Source: Pseudoxanthomonas sp. X-1
Lineage (GTDB): Bacteria; Pseudomonadota; Gammaproteobacteria; Xanthomonadales; Xanthomonadaceae
Assembly (NCBI RefSeq): GCF_020042665.1
Contig: NZ_CP083376.1
Coordinates: 1,338,001 to 1,402,000, forward strand
DNA length: 64,000 nucleotides
Reading direction: 5' to 3'
Positions 9,444 through 20,800 of the stretch are shown here, piece by piece. Position numbers and translations under genes: made by a program. Within the stretch, counting starts at the first letter, position 1. Each line of letters begins with the position of its first letter. A model generated the notes under the pieces. That model was not told the DNA's origin and made no database searches. It was given only the letters and a program-made list of their open reading frames with translations.

Positions 9444-11930
9444 TCACGGCCTGTCGCGCCGCAGCCGAAGCGCGTTGCCGACGACCGAAGCCGAACTCAG
9501 GCTCATCGCCAATGCGGCGATCAAAGGCGACAACAACCAGCCCGTGACCGGATACAAAACACCGGCAGCGATAGGGATGCCCAGCGCGTTGTAGAAGAAC
9601 GCGAACACGAGGTTTTGCTTCATGTTGCGTACCGTGCTCACGGAGAGCGCACGCGCAACGACGATCCCGCGCAGATCGCCCTTGACGAGCGTCACTTGCG
9701 CGCTGTTCATCGCCACGTCGGTCCCAGTGCCCATCGCGATACCGACGTCCGCCTTGGCGAGAGCCGGCGCATCATTGATGCCGTCGCCGGCCATGGCGAC
9801 GATGCGACCTTCTTTCTGAAGGCGTTCGATCAGCAAGAGTTTGTCTGCCGGCTTGACCTCGCCATGCACGTCGTCGATGTCGAGCCGCGCACCTACCGCC
9901 TTGGCGGTGGTCTTGCCATCGCCAGTCGCCATGATGACGCGCAGGCCCGCTGCCTTTAGCGCAGCAAGAGCTTCGGGCGTGCTGGCCTTGACCGGATCGG
10001 ACACCGAAAGCAGGCCGGCGAGCTGGCCGTCTACGGCCAAGTACATGACACTGGCGCCCTCGGTGCGAAGCGTCTCGGCCTGCGGAACAAGCGGTGCGAC
10101 CGACACGCCCACTTGCTCCATCAACACCGTATTGCCTAGCGCCAGTTGCTGGTGTTCCACGTTGCCACGCACGCCCAGGCCGGAACCCGACTCGAAGGTC
10201 TGAGGCTTGACGAGAGTCAAGCCTTGGGCACGTGCGGCCTGCACGATGGCTTCAGCCAGCGGATGCTCACTGCCTTGATCGAGGCTGGCAGCAAGGCGCA
10301 GCACCTCCTCGGCTGCGAAGCCGGCGGCCGGTATCACGCAGTTAAAGACGGGCCGCCCTTCGGTCAACGTGCCGGTTTTGTCGATAACCAGCGTGTCAAC
10401 CTTGCGAAGATTCTCAATAGCCGCCGCGTCGCGGAAAAGAACACCCTGTGTTGCGGCACGGCCGGTTGCGACCATGATCGACATGGGTGTCGCGAGTCCT
10501 AGCGCGCAGGGGCAGGCAATGATCAACACAGCTACGGCATTGATCAGTCCGTAAACCCAAGAGGGTTGTGGCCCGAAAAATCCCCAGACGAAGAAAGTTG
10601 TGATGGCAATAGCAACGACAGTCGCCACGAAGTATCCGGCAACGATGTCCGCCATGCGCTGCATCGGCGCCTTGGAGCGCTGGGCCTGCGCAACCATCTG
10701 GACGATCTGCGACAACACGGTTTCCGATCCGATCCGCTCCGACCGCATGACAAGCGAACCATGGGTGTTGAGCGTCGCCCCGATGACCTTGTCTCCTTCG
10801 CGCTTGCTGACTGGCAGCGGCTCGCCCGTCAGCATGGATTCGTCCACCGAGCTGGTGCCCTCGAAGACCACTCCATCGACGGGGACTTTCTCACCTGGCC
10901 GAATGCGCAGCAGGTCGCCGACGTGGACATGGCTAAGCGGTATGTCCTCCTCGCCACCGTCAGCGCGGATGCGGCGCGCAGTCTTCGGGGCGAGCCCAAG
11001 CAAGGACTTGATTGCGGCGGAGGTCTGCGAGCGGGCTTTGAGTTCCAACACTTGGCCCAGCAGGGTGAGCGAAATGATGACGGCTGCGGCCTCGAAATAA
11101 ACGCCCACGCGACCCATGGACATGAAGGACTTCGGAAACACCTCCGGCGCGACCGTTGCGACCACGCTGTAGATGAAAGCCGCGCCCGTGCCGAGGCCGA
11201 TGAGTGTCCACATGTTCGGACTGCGATTGATTACGGACAGCCACCCGCGCGCGAAGAATGGCCATCCGGCCCACAGAACGATCGGCAACGACAGCACCAG
11301 CTCGACCCAGCTCTGCACCGTCATGTCCATGAGATGCAGGCGCTCGCCCAGCATTGCCAAGGCCAGGACCACCAGCGTCAGGGGCAGCGTCCACCAAAAG
11401 CGCCGTGAAAAGTCGCGTAGCTCCGGGTTATCGTCGTCGAGTTCGGGCAGTAGCGGCTCTAGGGTCATGCCGCATTTGGGGCAGGTGCCCGGATGATCCT
11501 GGCGGATCTCGGGATGCATCGGGCAGGTATAGACCGTCCCAGGTGCCACGACCGATGGCTGTTGAGCGGTTGGACTGGATTGATGGCAGCTGTGAGTGAG
11601 GGTGTCGTTTCCGGCGGTGCTAGAAATGTCGCTGACGTACCGTGCTGGATCGGCGTCGAACTTGCGCTTGCAGCCCGCGCTGCAAAAGAGGTGCGTGTGT
11701 CCGCGATGAATGGATCGGTGCGCCGACTGTGCAGTAACCGTCATGCCACAAACCGGGTCACGCCGCGTCGTATCAGTCGGCAATGCGGAATCGGATTGAG
11801 GCAGGCCATCGCCTTGTACGGGCACGCCGCCATCAGGGCTGTGGCTCCCAGGTGTCCCGAGGGCTGCAGCACTCAGGGGCACACCCTCTTGCGAATGAGC
11901 GTGTTTCGATGGCTTGCCAGGGTGGTTCAT
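9444..11930 (-). CDS. Cu(I)-exporting P1B-type ATPase with YHS-type and heavy-metal-binding N-terminal domains
   Basis: An 828-residue copper ATPase that exports Cu(I) from the cytosol. In order: a His-containing N-terminus, a YHS-type domain (about residues 55-95, DPVCGMTV), a zinc-ribbon-like heavy-metal-binding domain (YTCPMHPEI...CPKCGM), membrane helices, the ion-binding [11 protein letters not shown] near residue 472, the phosphorylation site DKTGTLT near 516, SEHPLAEA and [10 protein letters not shown] near 713. There is no classical CxxC HMA domain; the YHS-like and CPMHP modules replace it, as in many soil-bacterial copper ATPases. ATG at 11930 has GGGAG eight bases before it; a longer frame reaching 12038 lacks a signal. 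Its promoter region is the one annotated at 12061-12112. Confidence 0.94.
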   Translation of the reverse strand: MNHPGKPSKHAHSQEGVPLSAAALGTPGSHSPDGGVPVQGDGLPQSDSALPTDTTRRDPVCGMTVTAQSAHRSIHRGHTHLFCSAGCKRKFDADPARYVSDISSTAGNDTLTHSCHQSSPTAQQPSVVAPGTVYTCPMHPEIRQDHPGTCPKCGMTLEPLLPELDDDNPELRDFSRRFWWTLPLTLVVLALAMLGERLHLMDMTVQSWVELVLSLPIVLWAGWPFFARGWLSVINRSPNMWTLIGLGTGAAFIYSVVATVAPEVFPKSFMSMGRVGVYFEAAAVIISLTLLGQVLELKARSQTSAAIKSLLGLAPKTARRIRADGGEEDIPLSHVHVGDLLRIRPGEKVPVDGVVFEGTSSVDESMLTGEPLPVSKREGDKVIGATLNTHGSLVMRSERIGSETVLSQIVQMVAQAQRSKAPMQRMADIVAGYFVATVVAIAITTFFVWGFFGPQPSWVYGLINAVAVLIIACPCALGLATPMSIMVATGRAATQGVLFRDAAAIENLRKVDTLVIDKTGTLTEGRPVFNCVIPAAGFAAEEVLRLAASLDQGSEHPLAEAIVQAARAQGLTLVKPQTFESGSGLGVRGNVEHQQLALGNTVLMEQVGVSVAPLVPQAETLRTEGASVMYLAVDGQLAGLLSVSDPVKASTPEALAALKAAGLRVIMATGDGKTTAKAVGARLDIDDVHGEVKPADKLLLIERLQKEGRIVAMAGDGINDAPALAKADVGIAMGTGTDVAMNSAQVTLVKGDLRGIVVARALSVSTVRNMKQNLVFAFFYNALGIPIAAGVLYPVTGWLLSPLIAALAMSLSSASVVGNALRLRRDRP

Positions 11931-12060
11931 AGGGATGCTCCCAACCTTTTGGATGGACCAATGCCTACGCCCAGCCGCCGGCCAAGCGATGGCCGGCAGA
12001 TAGAGGCGGCAGCCGAATGCCAGAAATGCCGGTCCCAATGAAATTCGTCATCGGGAAACT

Positions 12061-12112
12061 GTAGGTAGCGGCTGCTGTCGGGCGAATGACCTCCCCGTTA
12101 CCTTTCTGTAAT
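12061..12112 (-). promoter_or_regulatory. Putative CopR-type promoter of the copper ATPase
   Basis: The imperfect dyad GTTACCTTTCTGTAAT (12097-12112) lies exactly 36 bp from a conserved block that starts GTAGGTAGCGGCTGCTGTCG at 12061. The same block and a better dyad occur with identical spacing upstream of copA (25075-25126). Both point toward minus-strand genes. The pattern is seen directly; binding by CopR is inferred. Confidence 0.6.
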
Positions 12113-12206
12113 CGTTATGTCATTCAATTGGGCGCGCCGGCCGGCGATCCTGATACGTAGGCGTAGTCACGCCGCCGAACGTCAGGGCTTTACGGGCGCG
12201 ATCGCG

Positions 12207-15200
12207 TCAGGACTGCTCCCGATAGGCACTGGGCTTCGGGCTCGACTGCTTGGCCCTGTGCAGCCGGTGCCGCATCAGAAGCTGGAACGCTGCGGGCAGC
12301 ACGAGCATGGACAGCAGGGGCGCGGTAAGCATGCCGCCGACCATCGGCGCAGCGATGCGCTGCATCACTTCCGAACCGGCCCCGTGGCCGAGCAGGATTG
12401 GCAGCAGACCGGCCAGGATGACGGCGACGGTCATGGCCTTCGGCCGGACCCGCTGCACCGCACCTTCGCGGATCGCCTCGTCCAGTTCGGCCAAGCCCGC
12501 GTGCGGATCGGTGGCCATCCGGCGATCCCACGCGTGGCGCAGGTACAGCATCATCACGACGCCGAATTCGGCGGCGACCCCGGCCAGCGCGATGAAGCCG
12601 ATCATCGTCGCCACCGACACCGCATGGCCGAGCAGCCAGATCAGCCACAGTCCGCCCACCAGCGCCAGTGGCACGCTGGCCATGATCAGCATTGCCTCGC
12701 TGGCTCGACGAAACACGACGTAGATCAATACCAACACGATCAACAATACGACCGGCACCACCAAGGTCAGTCGCTGCATTGCCTGCGCCAGATACTCAAA
12801 CTGACCCGACCACGACAGCGTGACGCCTGGCGGCAGGCGCACCTCGCGGGCCACGGTCCGCTGTAGATCGGCCACCACCGCACCGAGGTCTCGGCCGGCG
12901 GTATCGACGTAGACATAGGTTGCCAGTTGACCGTTCTCGCTCTTCAGCATCGGCGGCCCGCCGACGACCTCAATATCGGCTACTTGGCCCAGCGTCAGCT
13001 GCGCGCCGTTTGCTGCGACGATCGGCAACTGCGCCAGCGCGGCCAGCGAGTCGCGCGCCGCGCGTGGATAGCGCAGTACGATCGGATAGCGCTCGCGCCC
13101 CGCGACCACCTGGTCGATCGGGTCGCCGCCAACCACCGTCGCCACCAGCTGCTGCACCTGCTGCTGGCTCAGTCCGTAGCGAGCCGCTTCGGCGCGGCGG
13201 ACTCGCACGTCGATGTAGCGTCCGCTGGCGGCGCGTTCGGCAATCGCCGAGCCCATACCGGGTACGTTACGCGCGACCGCCTCGATCCGGTCGGCCACCG
13301 CTTGCAGGCTAGCCACGTCGCTGCCTAGCACCTTGATCCCGATCGGGCTCTTGATTCCGGTGGCCAGCATGTCAATTCGGTTGCGCAACGGCGGCACGAA
13401 CAGGTTGGTCAGACCCGGCACGTGCACCGCTTGATTCAGCTCCATCTTGAGCTTGTCCATCGTCATGCCGGGACGCCACTGCGCTTTCGGCTTGAACGTG
13501 ATCGTGGTTTCGAACATCTCTATCGGTGCTGGATCGGTGGCCGTGTCGGCACGGCCGGCCTTGCCGAACACATGCTCGACCTCAGGCACGGTCTTGATCA
13601 TGCGATCGGTGAGCTGCAACAGTTGCGCGGCCTTGCCCGAGGACAGGCCCGGCAGCGCGGTAGGCATGTACAGCAACGTGCCCTCGTCCATCGCAGGCAT
13701 GAACTCGCTGCCGAGCCGGCTAATAGGCAGCAGTGCGGTAAGCAGCAACAGTCCGGCCAGCGTAAGAGTCGTCTTCGGATAACGCAGCACCGCTTCCAGG
13801 ATCGGCCGGTACAAAGCGATCAGGCCGCGGTTGAGCGGGTTGGCGTGCTCGGGCCGGATGCGCCCGCGGATCAGGTAGCCCATCAGCACCGGCACCAGTG
13901 TCACCGCCAGCCCGGCCGCTGCCGCCATCGCGTAGGTCTTGGTGAACGCCAACGGCTTGAACAACTTGCCCTCCTGCCCGGTCAGCGCAAACACCGGGAT
14001 GAAGGACAGTGCGATGATCAGCAGGCTGACGAACAGCGCAGGACCCACTTCTGCCGCAGCCTCGGCGAGCAGCGACCAGCGCACCTGGCCCCGCGGTTCG
14101 TCGCCGCCGTGCGCGTCGCGCCAGTGCTCCAGATGTTTGTGCGCGTTCTCGATCATCACCACTGCGGCGTCGACCATCGCACCGATCGCGATGGCGATGC
14201 CGCCGAGCGACATCAGGTTCGCGGTCACGCCCTGCAGGTGCAGCGCGATGAAGGCGGCGAGCACGCCCAGCGGCAGGCTGACCACCGCCACCAGCGCCGA
14301 GCGCAGGTGGCCGAGGAACAGCAGGCAGACCAACGCGACCACCAGGAACTCTTCCAGCAGCTTGTCCCAAAGGTTCTCCACCGCTGCGTCGATCAACTGT
14401 GAGCGGTCGTAAGTCGGCACGATCTCGACGCCGGCCGGCAGGCTGCGCTTAAGTTCGGTGAATCTCGCCTTGACCGCCTCGATCGCGGCCTTCGCGTTCT
14501 TGCCCGAGCGCAGCACGACGATGCCGCCGGCCACTTCACCCTGGCCGTCCAGTTCGGCGACGCCGCGCCGGAAGCTCGGCCCACGCTGTACCGTGGCGAC
14601 CTCGCGCAACAGCACCGGTACGCCGTTTGCACCGGTGGTGACGGGTACATTCTCGAAGTCCGTGCGGCTGCGCAGGTAGCCTTCACTGCGCACCATCAGC
14701 TCCGCCTCGCCTTGCTCGACCACCGAGCCGCCGCTGGCACCATTGGCCGCGCGCACCGCATCCACCAGTTGTGCAATCGTGATGCCGCGTGCGGCCAGCG
14801 CCTGCGGATCCGGCACGATCTGCCAGGCGCGCTCCATGCCGCCCAGGCTGGCCACCTCGGCCACGTCCGGAACGGTCTTCAGTTGGTAGCGTAGGAACCA
14901 GTCCTGCAGCGCACGCAACTCGCCGAGATCGTGCTGGCCGGTACGATCGACCAGGGCGTATTCGTAAATCCAACCCAAACCGGTGGCATCGGGCCCCAGC
15001 GACGGGTTGACCCCGGCCGGCAGGCGGTCGCGCACCTGGCTCAGGTACTCCAGCACGCGCGAGCGGGCCCAGTACAAATCCGTGCTGTTGTCGAACAGCA
15101 CATAGACGTAAGAATCGCCGAAGAACGAGTACGCACGCACTGTGCGGGCGCCAGGCACCGACAGCATCGTGGTGGCCAGCGGATAGGTGACCTGATCCTC

Positions 15201-15383
15201 CACCACCTGCGGCGATTGCCCGGCCCAACTGGTGCGGATGATTACTTGGGTATCGGATAAGTCCGGCAAAGCGTCCAGCGGCGTGCGCACGACCGAGAAC
15301 ACGCCGACCGCGGCGAGCGCCAGCGCGGCCAGCAGTACGAAAACGCGGTTCGCGATCGCCGCGCGGATGATGGCGGCGATCAT
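12207..15383 (-). CDS. cusA: CusA-like RND copper/silver efflux pump
   Basis: A 1058-residue heavy-metal-efflux RND pump that, with CusB and CusC, expels monovalent copper or silver from the periplasm across the outer membrane. It has the standard two-fold layout: N-terminal helix ([20 protein letters not shown]), large periplasmic loops, and two bundles of membrane helices. The second-half-style motif [21 protein letters not shown] and the Met-bearing [20 protein letters not shown] are typical of Cus-type pumps rather than CzcA, whose DFGLIVD motif it lacks. It overlaps cusB by 4 bp. The other RND pump in this window (44106-47315) is of the Czc type. Confidence 0.94.
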   Translation of the reverse strand: MIAAIIRAAIANRVFVLLAALALAAVGVFSVVRTPLDALPDLSDTQVIIRTSWAGQSPQVVEDQVTYPLATTMLSVPGARTVRAYSFFGDSYVYVLFDNSTDLYWARSRVLEYLSQVRDRLPAGVNPSLGPDATGLGWIYEYALVDRTGQHDLGELRALQDWFLRYQLKTVPDVAEVASLGGMERAWQIVPDPQALAARGITIAQLVDAVRAANGASGGSVVEQGEAELMVRSEGYLRSRTDFENVPVTTGANGVPVLLREVATVQRGPSFRRGVAELDGQGEVAGGIVVLRSGKNAKAAIEAVKARFTELKRSLPAGVEIVPTYDRSQLIDAAVENLWDKLLEEFLVVALVCLLFLGHLRSALVAVVSLPLGVLAAFIALHLQGVTANLMSLGGIAIAIGAMVDAAVVMIENAHKHLEHWRDAHGGDEPRGQVRWSLLAEAAAEVGPALFVSLLIIALSFIPVFALTGQEGKLFKPLAFTKTYAMAAAAGLAVTLVPVLMGYLIRGRIRPEHANPLNRGLIALYRPILEAVLRYPKTTLTLAGLLLLTALLPISRLGSEFMPAMDEGTLLYMPTALPGLSSGKAAQLLQLTDRMIKTVPEVEHVFGKAGRADTATDPAPIEMFETTITFKPKAQWRPGMTMDKLKMELNQAVHVPGLTNLFVPPLRNRIDMLATGIKSPIGIKVLGSDVASLQAVADRIEAVARNVPGMGSAIAERAASGRYIDVRVRRAEAARYGLSQQQVQQLVATVVGGDPIDQVVAGRERYPIVLRYPRAARDSLAALAQLPIVAANGAQLTLGQVADIEVVGGPPMLKSENGQLATYVYVDTAGRDLGAVVADLQRTVAREVRLPPGVTLSWSGQFEYLAQAMQRLTLVVPVVLLIVLVLIYVVFRRASEAMLIMASVPLALVGGLWLIWLLGHAVSVATMIGFIALAGVAAEFGVVMMLYLRHAWDRRMATDPHAGLAELDEAIREGAVQRVRPKAMTVAVILAGLLPILLGHGAGSEVMQRIAAPMVGGMLTAPLLSMLVLPAAFQLLMRHRLHRAKQSSPKPSAYREQS

Positions 15384-16681
15384 GGGTGATCTCCCGGATG
15401 CGCGGGACGGGACGTGGCGTGATCCACGTCGCCTGAGGCCGGTACCGGCGATCCTCGTTCGTCACCCAAGCGTTCCAGCGCGCCGGACAGACTGGCCTCC
15501 GAATCGATCAGGAACTGGCCCGACACGACGACCTTCTCGCCACCGTGGAGGCCGGTCAAAATCTCCGTGAAGCCATCAGCCGATCGACCCGTGCGCACGG
15601 CGAGCGGGCGGAAATGGCCGTCTGCTTCCACCACGATCACCCGCGTCTGCTGGCCGGTTGCGATCAGTGCGTCGTCGGGCACCACTGGCAGCGCCTCGCC
15701 ATCGGCCGGACGCAGTTGCACGACAACGAACATGCCCGGACTCAGCCGGCCATCCGGGTTTGCGAGTACGATGCGCGCTCGCTGAGTCCGCGTGACGTTA
15801 TCGACATCCGGCAAAAGCGCCTCAACGCGGCCGTGAAACTCCTGACCGGGCAGTGCGTCGGCCGTGACGGTGACGGATGTACCGCCGCGCACGGCGCCTG
15901 CGACCGCCTGTGGCAGCGCCGCTTCGACCCAGACCGTAGCCAAGTCGCTCAACGTCATCAGCGTTTGCCCGGCGCTCACCCGCTGTCCCTCGCGCACATC
16001 CAGCGTGGTGACAACGCCCCTCCGAGGCGCATGCAGCGTGATCGCCGCTCCCGCACCGCCGCGTGCTGCGCGGATGTCCGCGGAATCCAGGCCCAGCACC
16101 TGTAGCCGCTCGCGCGCGGCGGCGCGCAGAGATTGCGCATCGGCTGACTGTGCGCCCTGCAGCGCGTCGTACTCGGCCAGCGCGCTGCTCCATTGGGGCG
16201 CCAGCAGCTCAGCCAGTGATTCGCCCTCCGACACTTGCGTGTACGGCGCACGTACCCGCAGTTTGCTGACCACCGCATCGACGCGGGCGCTGACCGTGAC
16301 CGTCTCGCGGGAGTTCCACGCTACGGTGCCGGGGACTTTCACCACTGCGGACAGCACCCGGCGTTCGACCGGCGCGATGCGCACGCCCAGATTCTGCACG
16401 ACGGCGGGATCGATGCGCACCACGCTCGGGTCCGTCGCGGCATCGGCATACTTCGGCACCATTTCCATGCCCATCGGCGACAGGCCCGGCTTGTCGAAAT
16501 GTTGTTCCGGCACCATCGGGTCGTACCAGTACAGCACCTTGCGGGCAGCCGCCGACACAGGCGCCGACGGATGGGCCGTCATGGGCGCGGTGGTGGCCTG
16601 ACGACGGCCACCGAAATAGCCGAGCACGAGCAATACGGCGGCCGCGATGACGGCGGCAAAGATGATCAACGGACGCTTCAT
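15380..16681 (-). CDS. cusB: CusB-like periplasmic adaptor
   Basis: A 433-residue membrane-fusion protein. An N-terminal membrane anchor ([19 protein letters not shown]) is followed by a heavy-metal-binding motif ([20 protein letters not shown]), which in CusB-type adaptors receives Cu/Ag, then the paired lipoyl and barrel domains and a C-terminal membrane-proximal domain ([15 protein letters not shown]). I use ATG at 16681 because GGAGGTG sits just upstream; the frame could extend 42 bp further. It overlaps cusC and cusA by 4 bp each. Confidence 0.93.
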   Translation of the reverse strand: MKRPLIIFAAVIAAAVLLVLGYFGGRRQATTAPMTAHPSAPVSAAARKVLYWYDPMVPEQHFDKPGLSPMGMEMVPKYADAATDPSVVRIDPAVVQNLGVRIAPVERRVLSAVVKVPGTVAWNSRETVTVSARVDAVVSKLRVRAPYTQVSEGESLAELLAPQWSSALAEYDALQGAQSADAQSLRAAARERLQVLGLDSADIRAARGGAGAAITLHAPRRGVVTTLDVREGQRVSAGQTLMTLSDLATVWVEAALPQAVAGAVRGGTSVTVTADALPGQEFHGRVEALLPDVDNVTRTQRARIVLANPDGRLSPGMFVVVQLRPADGEALPVVPDDALIATGQQTRVIVVEADGHFRPLAVRTGRSADGFTEILTGLHGGEKVVVSGQFLIDSEASLSGALERLGDERGSPVPASGDVDHATSRPAHPGDHP

Positions 16682-17949
16682 GGCGTCACCTCCGCAGGAA
16701 ACAGGTAGGCAAGCGAGGCCCACAACCGTGCGCGTGATGCCAGCGCGTCAGCGTAGTTCAGGCGCAGCTCGATCTCGGCGCGGCGTGCATCCAGCCACGG
16801 TTGCAGCGAACTTCCGGCGCGGTAGCCGGCCAGCGCGGTTCGCGCGCGGTCGCGCGCGAGCGGCAGCAGGGTTTGCTGGTAGCGCTCGATCTGCCCATCC
16901 CAGCCTTGCCAGCTGGCAATCGCCCGCGTCACCGCTTCGCGCTGGGCGCGGCGCGCGTCTTCGTGATCGGCTTGCACGGCGTCGCGTTGCGCCTGGCGGG
17001 CGCTGATGCCGCGGTCTTGCCGGTCGTGCGTGAACAGCGGCAGGCTGACGCCTACCTCCAGCATCACCATGTCCGACATGCCAGGGGCGCGCTTGCCGTA
17101 GCTGGCACTCACGCTCCAGTCTGGGTGTTTCGCTGCGCGAGCCTGGTCAAGCGCCGCCTGCGCGAGTTGCTCACGCGCGGCCCACGCTTGAAGCGGCGCC
17201 TGTTGATCGACGCTGGACACCAGGCGATCGGCGGTGACCGGCAGCCGGCTGAAGTCCTGCGTCGCGGCAAGCACGCCGGGCGGCACCCCCAGCCATCGTT
17301 GCAGGCCGGCTTGCGCAGCCGCCAGATCGGCGTCGGTCGCTTCCAGTCGATTGTCCAGCGCAGCGAGTTCGGCTTGCGCCGCCAGCGCATCGACGGCGCT
17401 GCCTTCGCCGCCGCGCAGGCGCGCTTGTGTGATCCGTACAGCCAGCGCCGCCTCGTCGTGCAGGTCGAGCAGCAGTCCACGTCGCTGCTCGATCGCCCAC
17501 ACGTCGATCCACGTATCGGCGATGCGTTCGCGCACGTTTTGCTCGACGGCCACGCGCTCGGCCTCCGCCGCGTCTACCTGCGCGGTGGCCAGCGACCGCT
17601 CGGCCGTGCGCGCTGCACGCGATGGGATCGCCTGCGTCACGCCGATGGTGCGCATGGTCATTCCGTCCGATCGCAAGCTGAATGCGCCCGGTTCGGTGAC
17701 GGGAAAGTTGGAAAGCCCGAACTTCAGGGTGGGATCCGGCAACCGGCCAGCCCGCACGGCTTCCTCGTGCGCAGCCGCGGTGTCGCTGGCGCGCGCCTCT
17801 ATTTGCGGCGCCCGCGCCAAGCCCTGCCGCACTGCCGCCTCCAGCGTCAGCGGTGGTTCGGCGGCCTGCGCGATCGCAGCTGCCGCTCCCCACACGAACA
17901 AAGCCAAGGCCGTCACCCTCGGGTGACGGACGAAATGAATGGACAACAT
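16678..17949 (-). CDS. cusC: CusC-like outer-membrane efflux protein (TolC family)
   Basis: A 423-residue TolC-family outer-membrane channel with a signal peptide ending AIAQA-A. Two repeated alpha-helical modules rich in Ala, Gln and Glu follow (for example QAQRDAVQADHEDARRAQRE), typical of the periplasmic coiled-coil tunnel. It is the exit duct for the CusAB pump. It starts the cusCBA group, overlapping cusB by 4 bp. No lipobox is visible, unlike some CusC proteins. Confidence 0.9.
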   Translation of the reverse strand: MLSIHFVRHPRVTALALFVWGAAAAIAQAAEPPLTLEAAVRQGLARAPQIEARASDTAAAHEEAVRAGRLPDPTLKFGLSNFPVTEPGAFSLRSDGMTMRTIGVTQAIPSRAARTAERSLATAQVDAAEAERVAVEQNVRERIADTWIDVWAIEQRRGLLLDLHDEAALAVRITQARLRGGEGSAVDALAAQAELAALDNRLEATDADLAAAQAGLQRWLGVPPGVLAATQDFSRLPVTADRLVSSVDQQAPLQAWAAREQLAQAALDQARAAKHPDWSVSASYGKRAPGMSDMVMLEVGVSLPLFTHDRQDRGISARQAQRDAVQADHEDARRAQREAVTRAIASWQGWDGQIERYQQTLLPLARDRARTALAGYRAGSSLQPWLDARRAEIELRLNYADALASRARLWASLAYLFPAEVTP

Positions 17950-18029
17950 GGGTGAACACTCCGTTGATCTGCAATTCGCGCCGTGCCGTGCGGCATGGCG
18001 CCCGTCGGTGGATGCCGCGACGCGTCAGA

Positions 18030-18449
18030 TCAAATGAGGAGTGAGCAGAACAACAATCGGGGGGGTACGAGTGGCGGCGCGCAGAAGCGGTTGCGTCGAA
18101 TCAGGCTTCGCTCCGACGGCAACGCCACGATGGCTATGGACAGCACTTCCGGTGGCAACATGGCCAGCGTGCTGAACGGTACCGAGGCGGTGCGCATGTC
18201 CGCCTGCGTGGCATGGTCGGGCTGGCAGTGTGGGCGACAGAGCGGATCGGCCGCCGGCGCTGCCATACCCTCGCAGCCGTCGCCCATCCTCGCCATTGCA
18301 GACGTGTGCGCCGCCGCCGCGGCCGCGCCAACCGCTGCCGGCACGGCCCCACACGCGTAGGCTGCCATCGCTACTTGCTGCCATAACAACAGCAAGGCCA
18401 CCAGCCACGACAGGCGGCGACGAGTACGAGGGCGGAATGCGCGTTTCAT
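18030..18449 (-). CDS. Small exported protein upstream of cusC (unknown function)
   Basis: A 139-residue protein that I do not recognise with certainty. It has a basic start (MKRAFRPRTRRR), one hydrophobic signal or anchor segment (LSWLVALLLLWQQVAMAAYA), then an Ala-rich region with Cys, Met and His residues (CEGMAAPAADPLCRPHCQPDH) and a hydrophobic C-terminus. Small exported Cys/His proteins are frequent at the head of cus/czc operons, and a comparable one lies at 49592-49948. A metal-related accessory or regulatory role is inferred from place alone. ATG at 18449 is preferred over 18488 because it directly precedes the signal segment. Confidence 0.6.
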   Translation of the reverse strand: MKRAFRPRTRRRLSWLVALLLLWQQVAMAAYACGAVPAAVGAAAAAAHTSAMARMGDGCEGMAAPAADPLCRPHCQPDHATQADMRTASVPFSTLAMLPPEVLSIAIVALPSERSLIRRNRFCAPPLVPPRLLFCSLLI

Positions 18450-18634
18450 GCCCGAGTCACGATAGTGCATTCCCGTCGGGTGCGTCATTGATCCAAGTCA
18501 AACGGACAGCGCGGCGCAACCGATGTGCGGCGTGCGCTCGTCCTCGCGGCCCATGGCTCGCAAAGACCAGTATCGGGCCATCGCAGCCGAGCAACACTAC
18601 ATCGTAGCGTTCGGGCGTACCCATCTTCGTGATC

Positions 18635-20677
18635 CTACAGTGCAGGCAGCGGCAGCGAGCGGCCGTTGGCGTCAAGCACGTCGAGCACCATCATCAATCC
18701 GCCTCCGCCTTGCTGTTCTTGGTTGTTGTTGGTCGTGTGATGCGGGATATGGCAGTGCACCAGCCAGCGACCTGGCTTGCGCGCGGTCCAGATGACGTCG
18801 TACCGCTGGCCGGGGCCGACATTCACGGTGTCGGCCTGGAACTGGGCATCCGGCGGCAGATCCACCCCATCGCGGGCGACCACGGTGAACGGGCCACCAT
18901 GAATATGCATCGGGTGCACGAAATTGGTGTTGCTACCGACGAAACGTATCTTGATCGTTTCGCCGAGGCGCATCTTTACCGTGTCGGTGGACGGATAAGC
19001 CTTGCCGTTGATCGTGAAATAGTTGGGCAGACCACCTTCCATGTTCATTGCCGGATAAGTGATGCCGTCACGCACGAGCCATTCCTGCAGCAAGAGGGTG
19101 TACTCGTGATCGGCTTTCACTTCTTTCGCTGGATCAGCCGCAGCCGTTGCCTCTTCGGATGGCAGATTCAATGCGGCGAGACGCTTGAGGTTGTCCGGGT
19201 TATGGGTGGGGTGCACGATCAGTGCACCATATAGGCCGAGGCTCTGCTGGCGATCCGGGTGATCGTGCGAGTGATAAAAGTAGGTGCCCACCTGCGCGAC
19301 CACATAGTCGTACGTGAAGGTGGCGCCGGGCGCGATCGGCTTCTGCGTGACCACGGCCGGACCGTCCATCGTGTTGGGCACAATCAGTCCATGCCAATGC
19401 AGCGTGGTCGATTCGGGCAAGTGGTTGGTGACTACGAAACGAACGTGATCGCCTTGTTCAAGTTCGATGCGCGGACCGGGCACCTGGCGATTGACCGCGT
19501 AGGCGTTTACCGGTCGATCGGCGAGGATGCTCCACTGGATCACTTCGAGATCGAGGTGAAACACCTTTACCCCGTCAACGATCCGTGGTTGCAGCGGGCG
19601 ATCGCCCTGCGCATCCACTGCGGCGGTGTACACGCTATCGCGCGGGTCGATGGCTGCCATGTCGCGCATGGTCGCGGCCGGCGTCTCCTGCGTGGTGATC
19701 ATGCCCGGCGGCATGATCAGCTTGCCGACTTCGTGAGCGGAAAGCCGCATGTTGAAGAAGGCTGAGGGTAACGTCGTGCCCGCGATCAGCATCAAACTGG
19801 TGAAGGCAGTGACCGCCACCAGCTGTGCGCGTGTCGGCTTCTTATCTCCGCCGTGCATGCTGTGGTCCGAGGGAGCCCCGCGCTTGTCGTCATCGTTTCC
19901 CATGGTCGCTGACATCGTCATGTGGCCGGCGTCCGTCGAGGCCATCGCCCCATGATCGTGTGACGCGTCTTTCGACATCTGAGATGGCTCATCGGGTCGT
20001 GCACTGGCCTGGGGGCGTACCGTCATCAGCCCATGCTTCATGCCGCGCGCCACCAGCCACACGTTGACCGGATAGCACAACGCGTAACCGGCCGTGACGC
20101 CGAGCGACATCACGAACCAGAACAGCGGTTCGCCCGGCCACATCGCCCGCATGTCGCGTCCCATCATGAGAATCACCATGACCGGTGCCATACCGGCCAT
20201 CATCGCGTTCATCGAAATGAACTCAGGCATGAAGGACTTGCGCACGTTCTCCACGTACGAACCGCCCATCATCTTTCGCATGAACAGCGACTGGAAAATC
20301 AGCAAGCCGAACAGGAAGCCGGCCGCGTATTCGATAATCAGATCGACCCACATCGGCAAGCCGATCAGCGACACCACAACGGCCGCCAAGATGATGCCGG
20401 TGGCGTCGCCGGCGACGCAGTGCACGGCCGAGCCCACACCCTGCTTCCACAGTGGCCGCACGAACGCTTCGTGCGCGCCCGGCGTCGGCTCCTTGTCCGC
20501 CATCACGTAGAGCAGCAAGCCGATCGGCCCCATGTACAGCGTCACCAACACGAAGCCCCACTTCATCACGGTGGGTTCGGGATTACCGCGGAACTGATCC
20601 CATGCGACGTATGCAGCGGAAAGCACCGCTATTGCGAGCCACGCATAGACGAAAACATCAATCGGTTGGATCAGCAT
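18635..20677 (-). CDS. Multicopper oxidase fused to an N-terminal membrane domain (DUF4396-like)
   Basis: A 680-residue fusion. Residues 1-220 form about six membrane helices of DUF4396 type (for example MKWGFVLVTLYMGPIGLLLYVM). A linker rich in His, Asp and Met follows (HDHGAMASTDAGHMTMSA), then a further membrane helix and a cupredoxin-type multicopper oxidase from about residue 330. All four copper motifs are present: LHWHG, YHSHDHPDR, HPMHIHGG and HCHIPHHTTN. After the HCH motif the usual axial Met or Leu position appears to be Asn, which would be unusual. The oxidase part is probably periplasmic and tethered. It lies between the cytochrome c fusion gene and the small exported protein gene. 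Confidence 0.85.
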   Translation of the reverse strand: MLIQPIDVFVYAWLAIAVLSAAYVAWDQFRGNPEPTVMKWGFVLVTLYMGPIGLLLYVMADKEPTPGAHEAFVRPLWKQGVGSAVHCVAGDATGIILAAVVVSLIGLPMWVDLIIEYAAGFLFGLLIFQSLFMRKMMGGSYVENVRKSFMPEFISMNAMMAGMAPVMVILMMGRDMRAMWPGEPLFWFVMSLGVTAGYALCYPVNVWLVARGMKHGLMTVRPQASARPDEPSQMSKDASHDHGAMASTDAGHMTMSATMGNDDDKRGAPSDHSMHGGDKKPTRAQLVAVTAFTSLMLIAGTTLPSAFFNMRLSAHEVGKLIMPPGMITTQETPAATMRDMAAIDPRDSVYTAAVDAQGDRPLQPRIVDGVKVFHLDLEVIQWSILADRPVNAYAVNRQVPGPRIELEQGDHVRFVVTNHLPESTTLHWHGLIVPNTMDGPAVVTQKPIAPGATFTYDYVVAQVGTYFYHSHDHPDRQQSLGLYGALIVHPTHNPDNLKRLAALNLPSEEATAAADPAKEVKADHEYTLLLQEWLVRDGITYPAMNMEGGLPNYFTINGKAYPSTDTVKMRLGETIKIRFVGSNTNFVHPMHIHGGPFTVVARDGVDLPPDAQFQADTVNVGPGQRYDVIWTARKPGRWLVHCHIPHHTTNNNQEQQGGGGLMMVLDVLDANGRSLPLPAL

Positions 20678-20800
20678 GTCGGCATCCTAGATTCTGCGCG
20701 CCGGAGGCACCCGTTCCCATCGTGGCTAGCACCGCCATACATCAAAGTCGACCAACCTTGCCGGAGCGCGGGAATGCGCGGGAAAGCCATTGCTTTATGA

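Noticed and set aside
18457..18622. Possible 55-residue minus-strand gene between the fused oxidase and the small exported protein
   Set aside because: It starts MGTPERYDVVLLGCDGPILV but has no ribosome site, no family likeness and ends in Arg/Ala-rich sequence; support is too thin.
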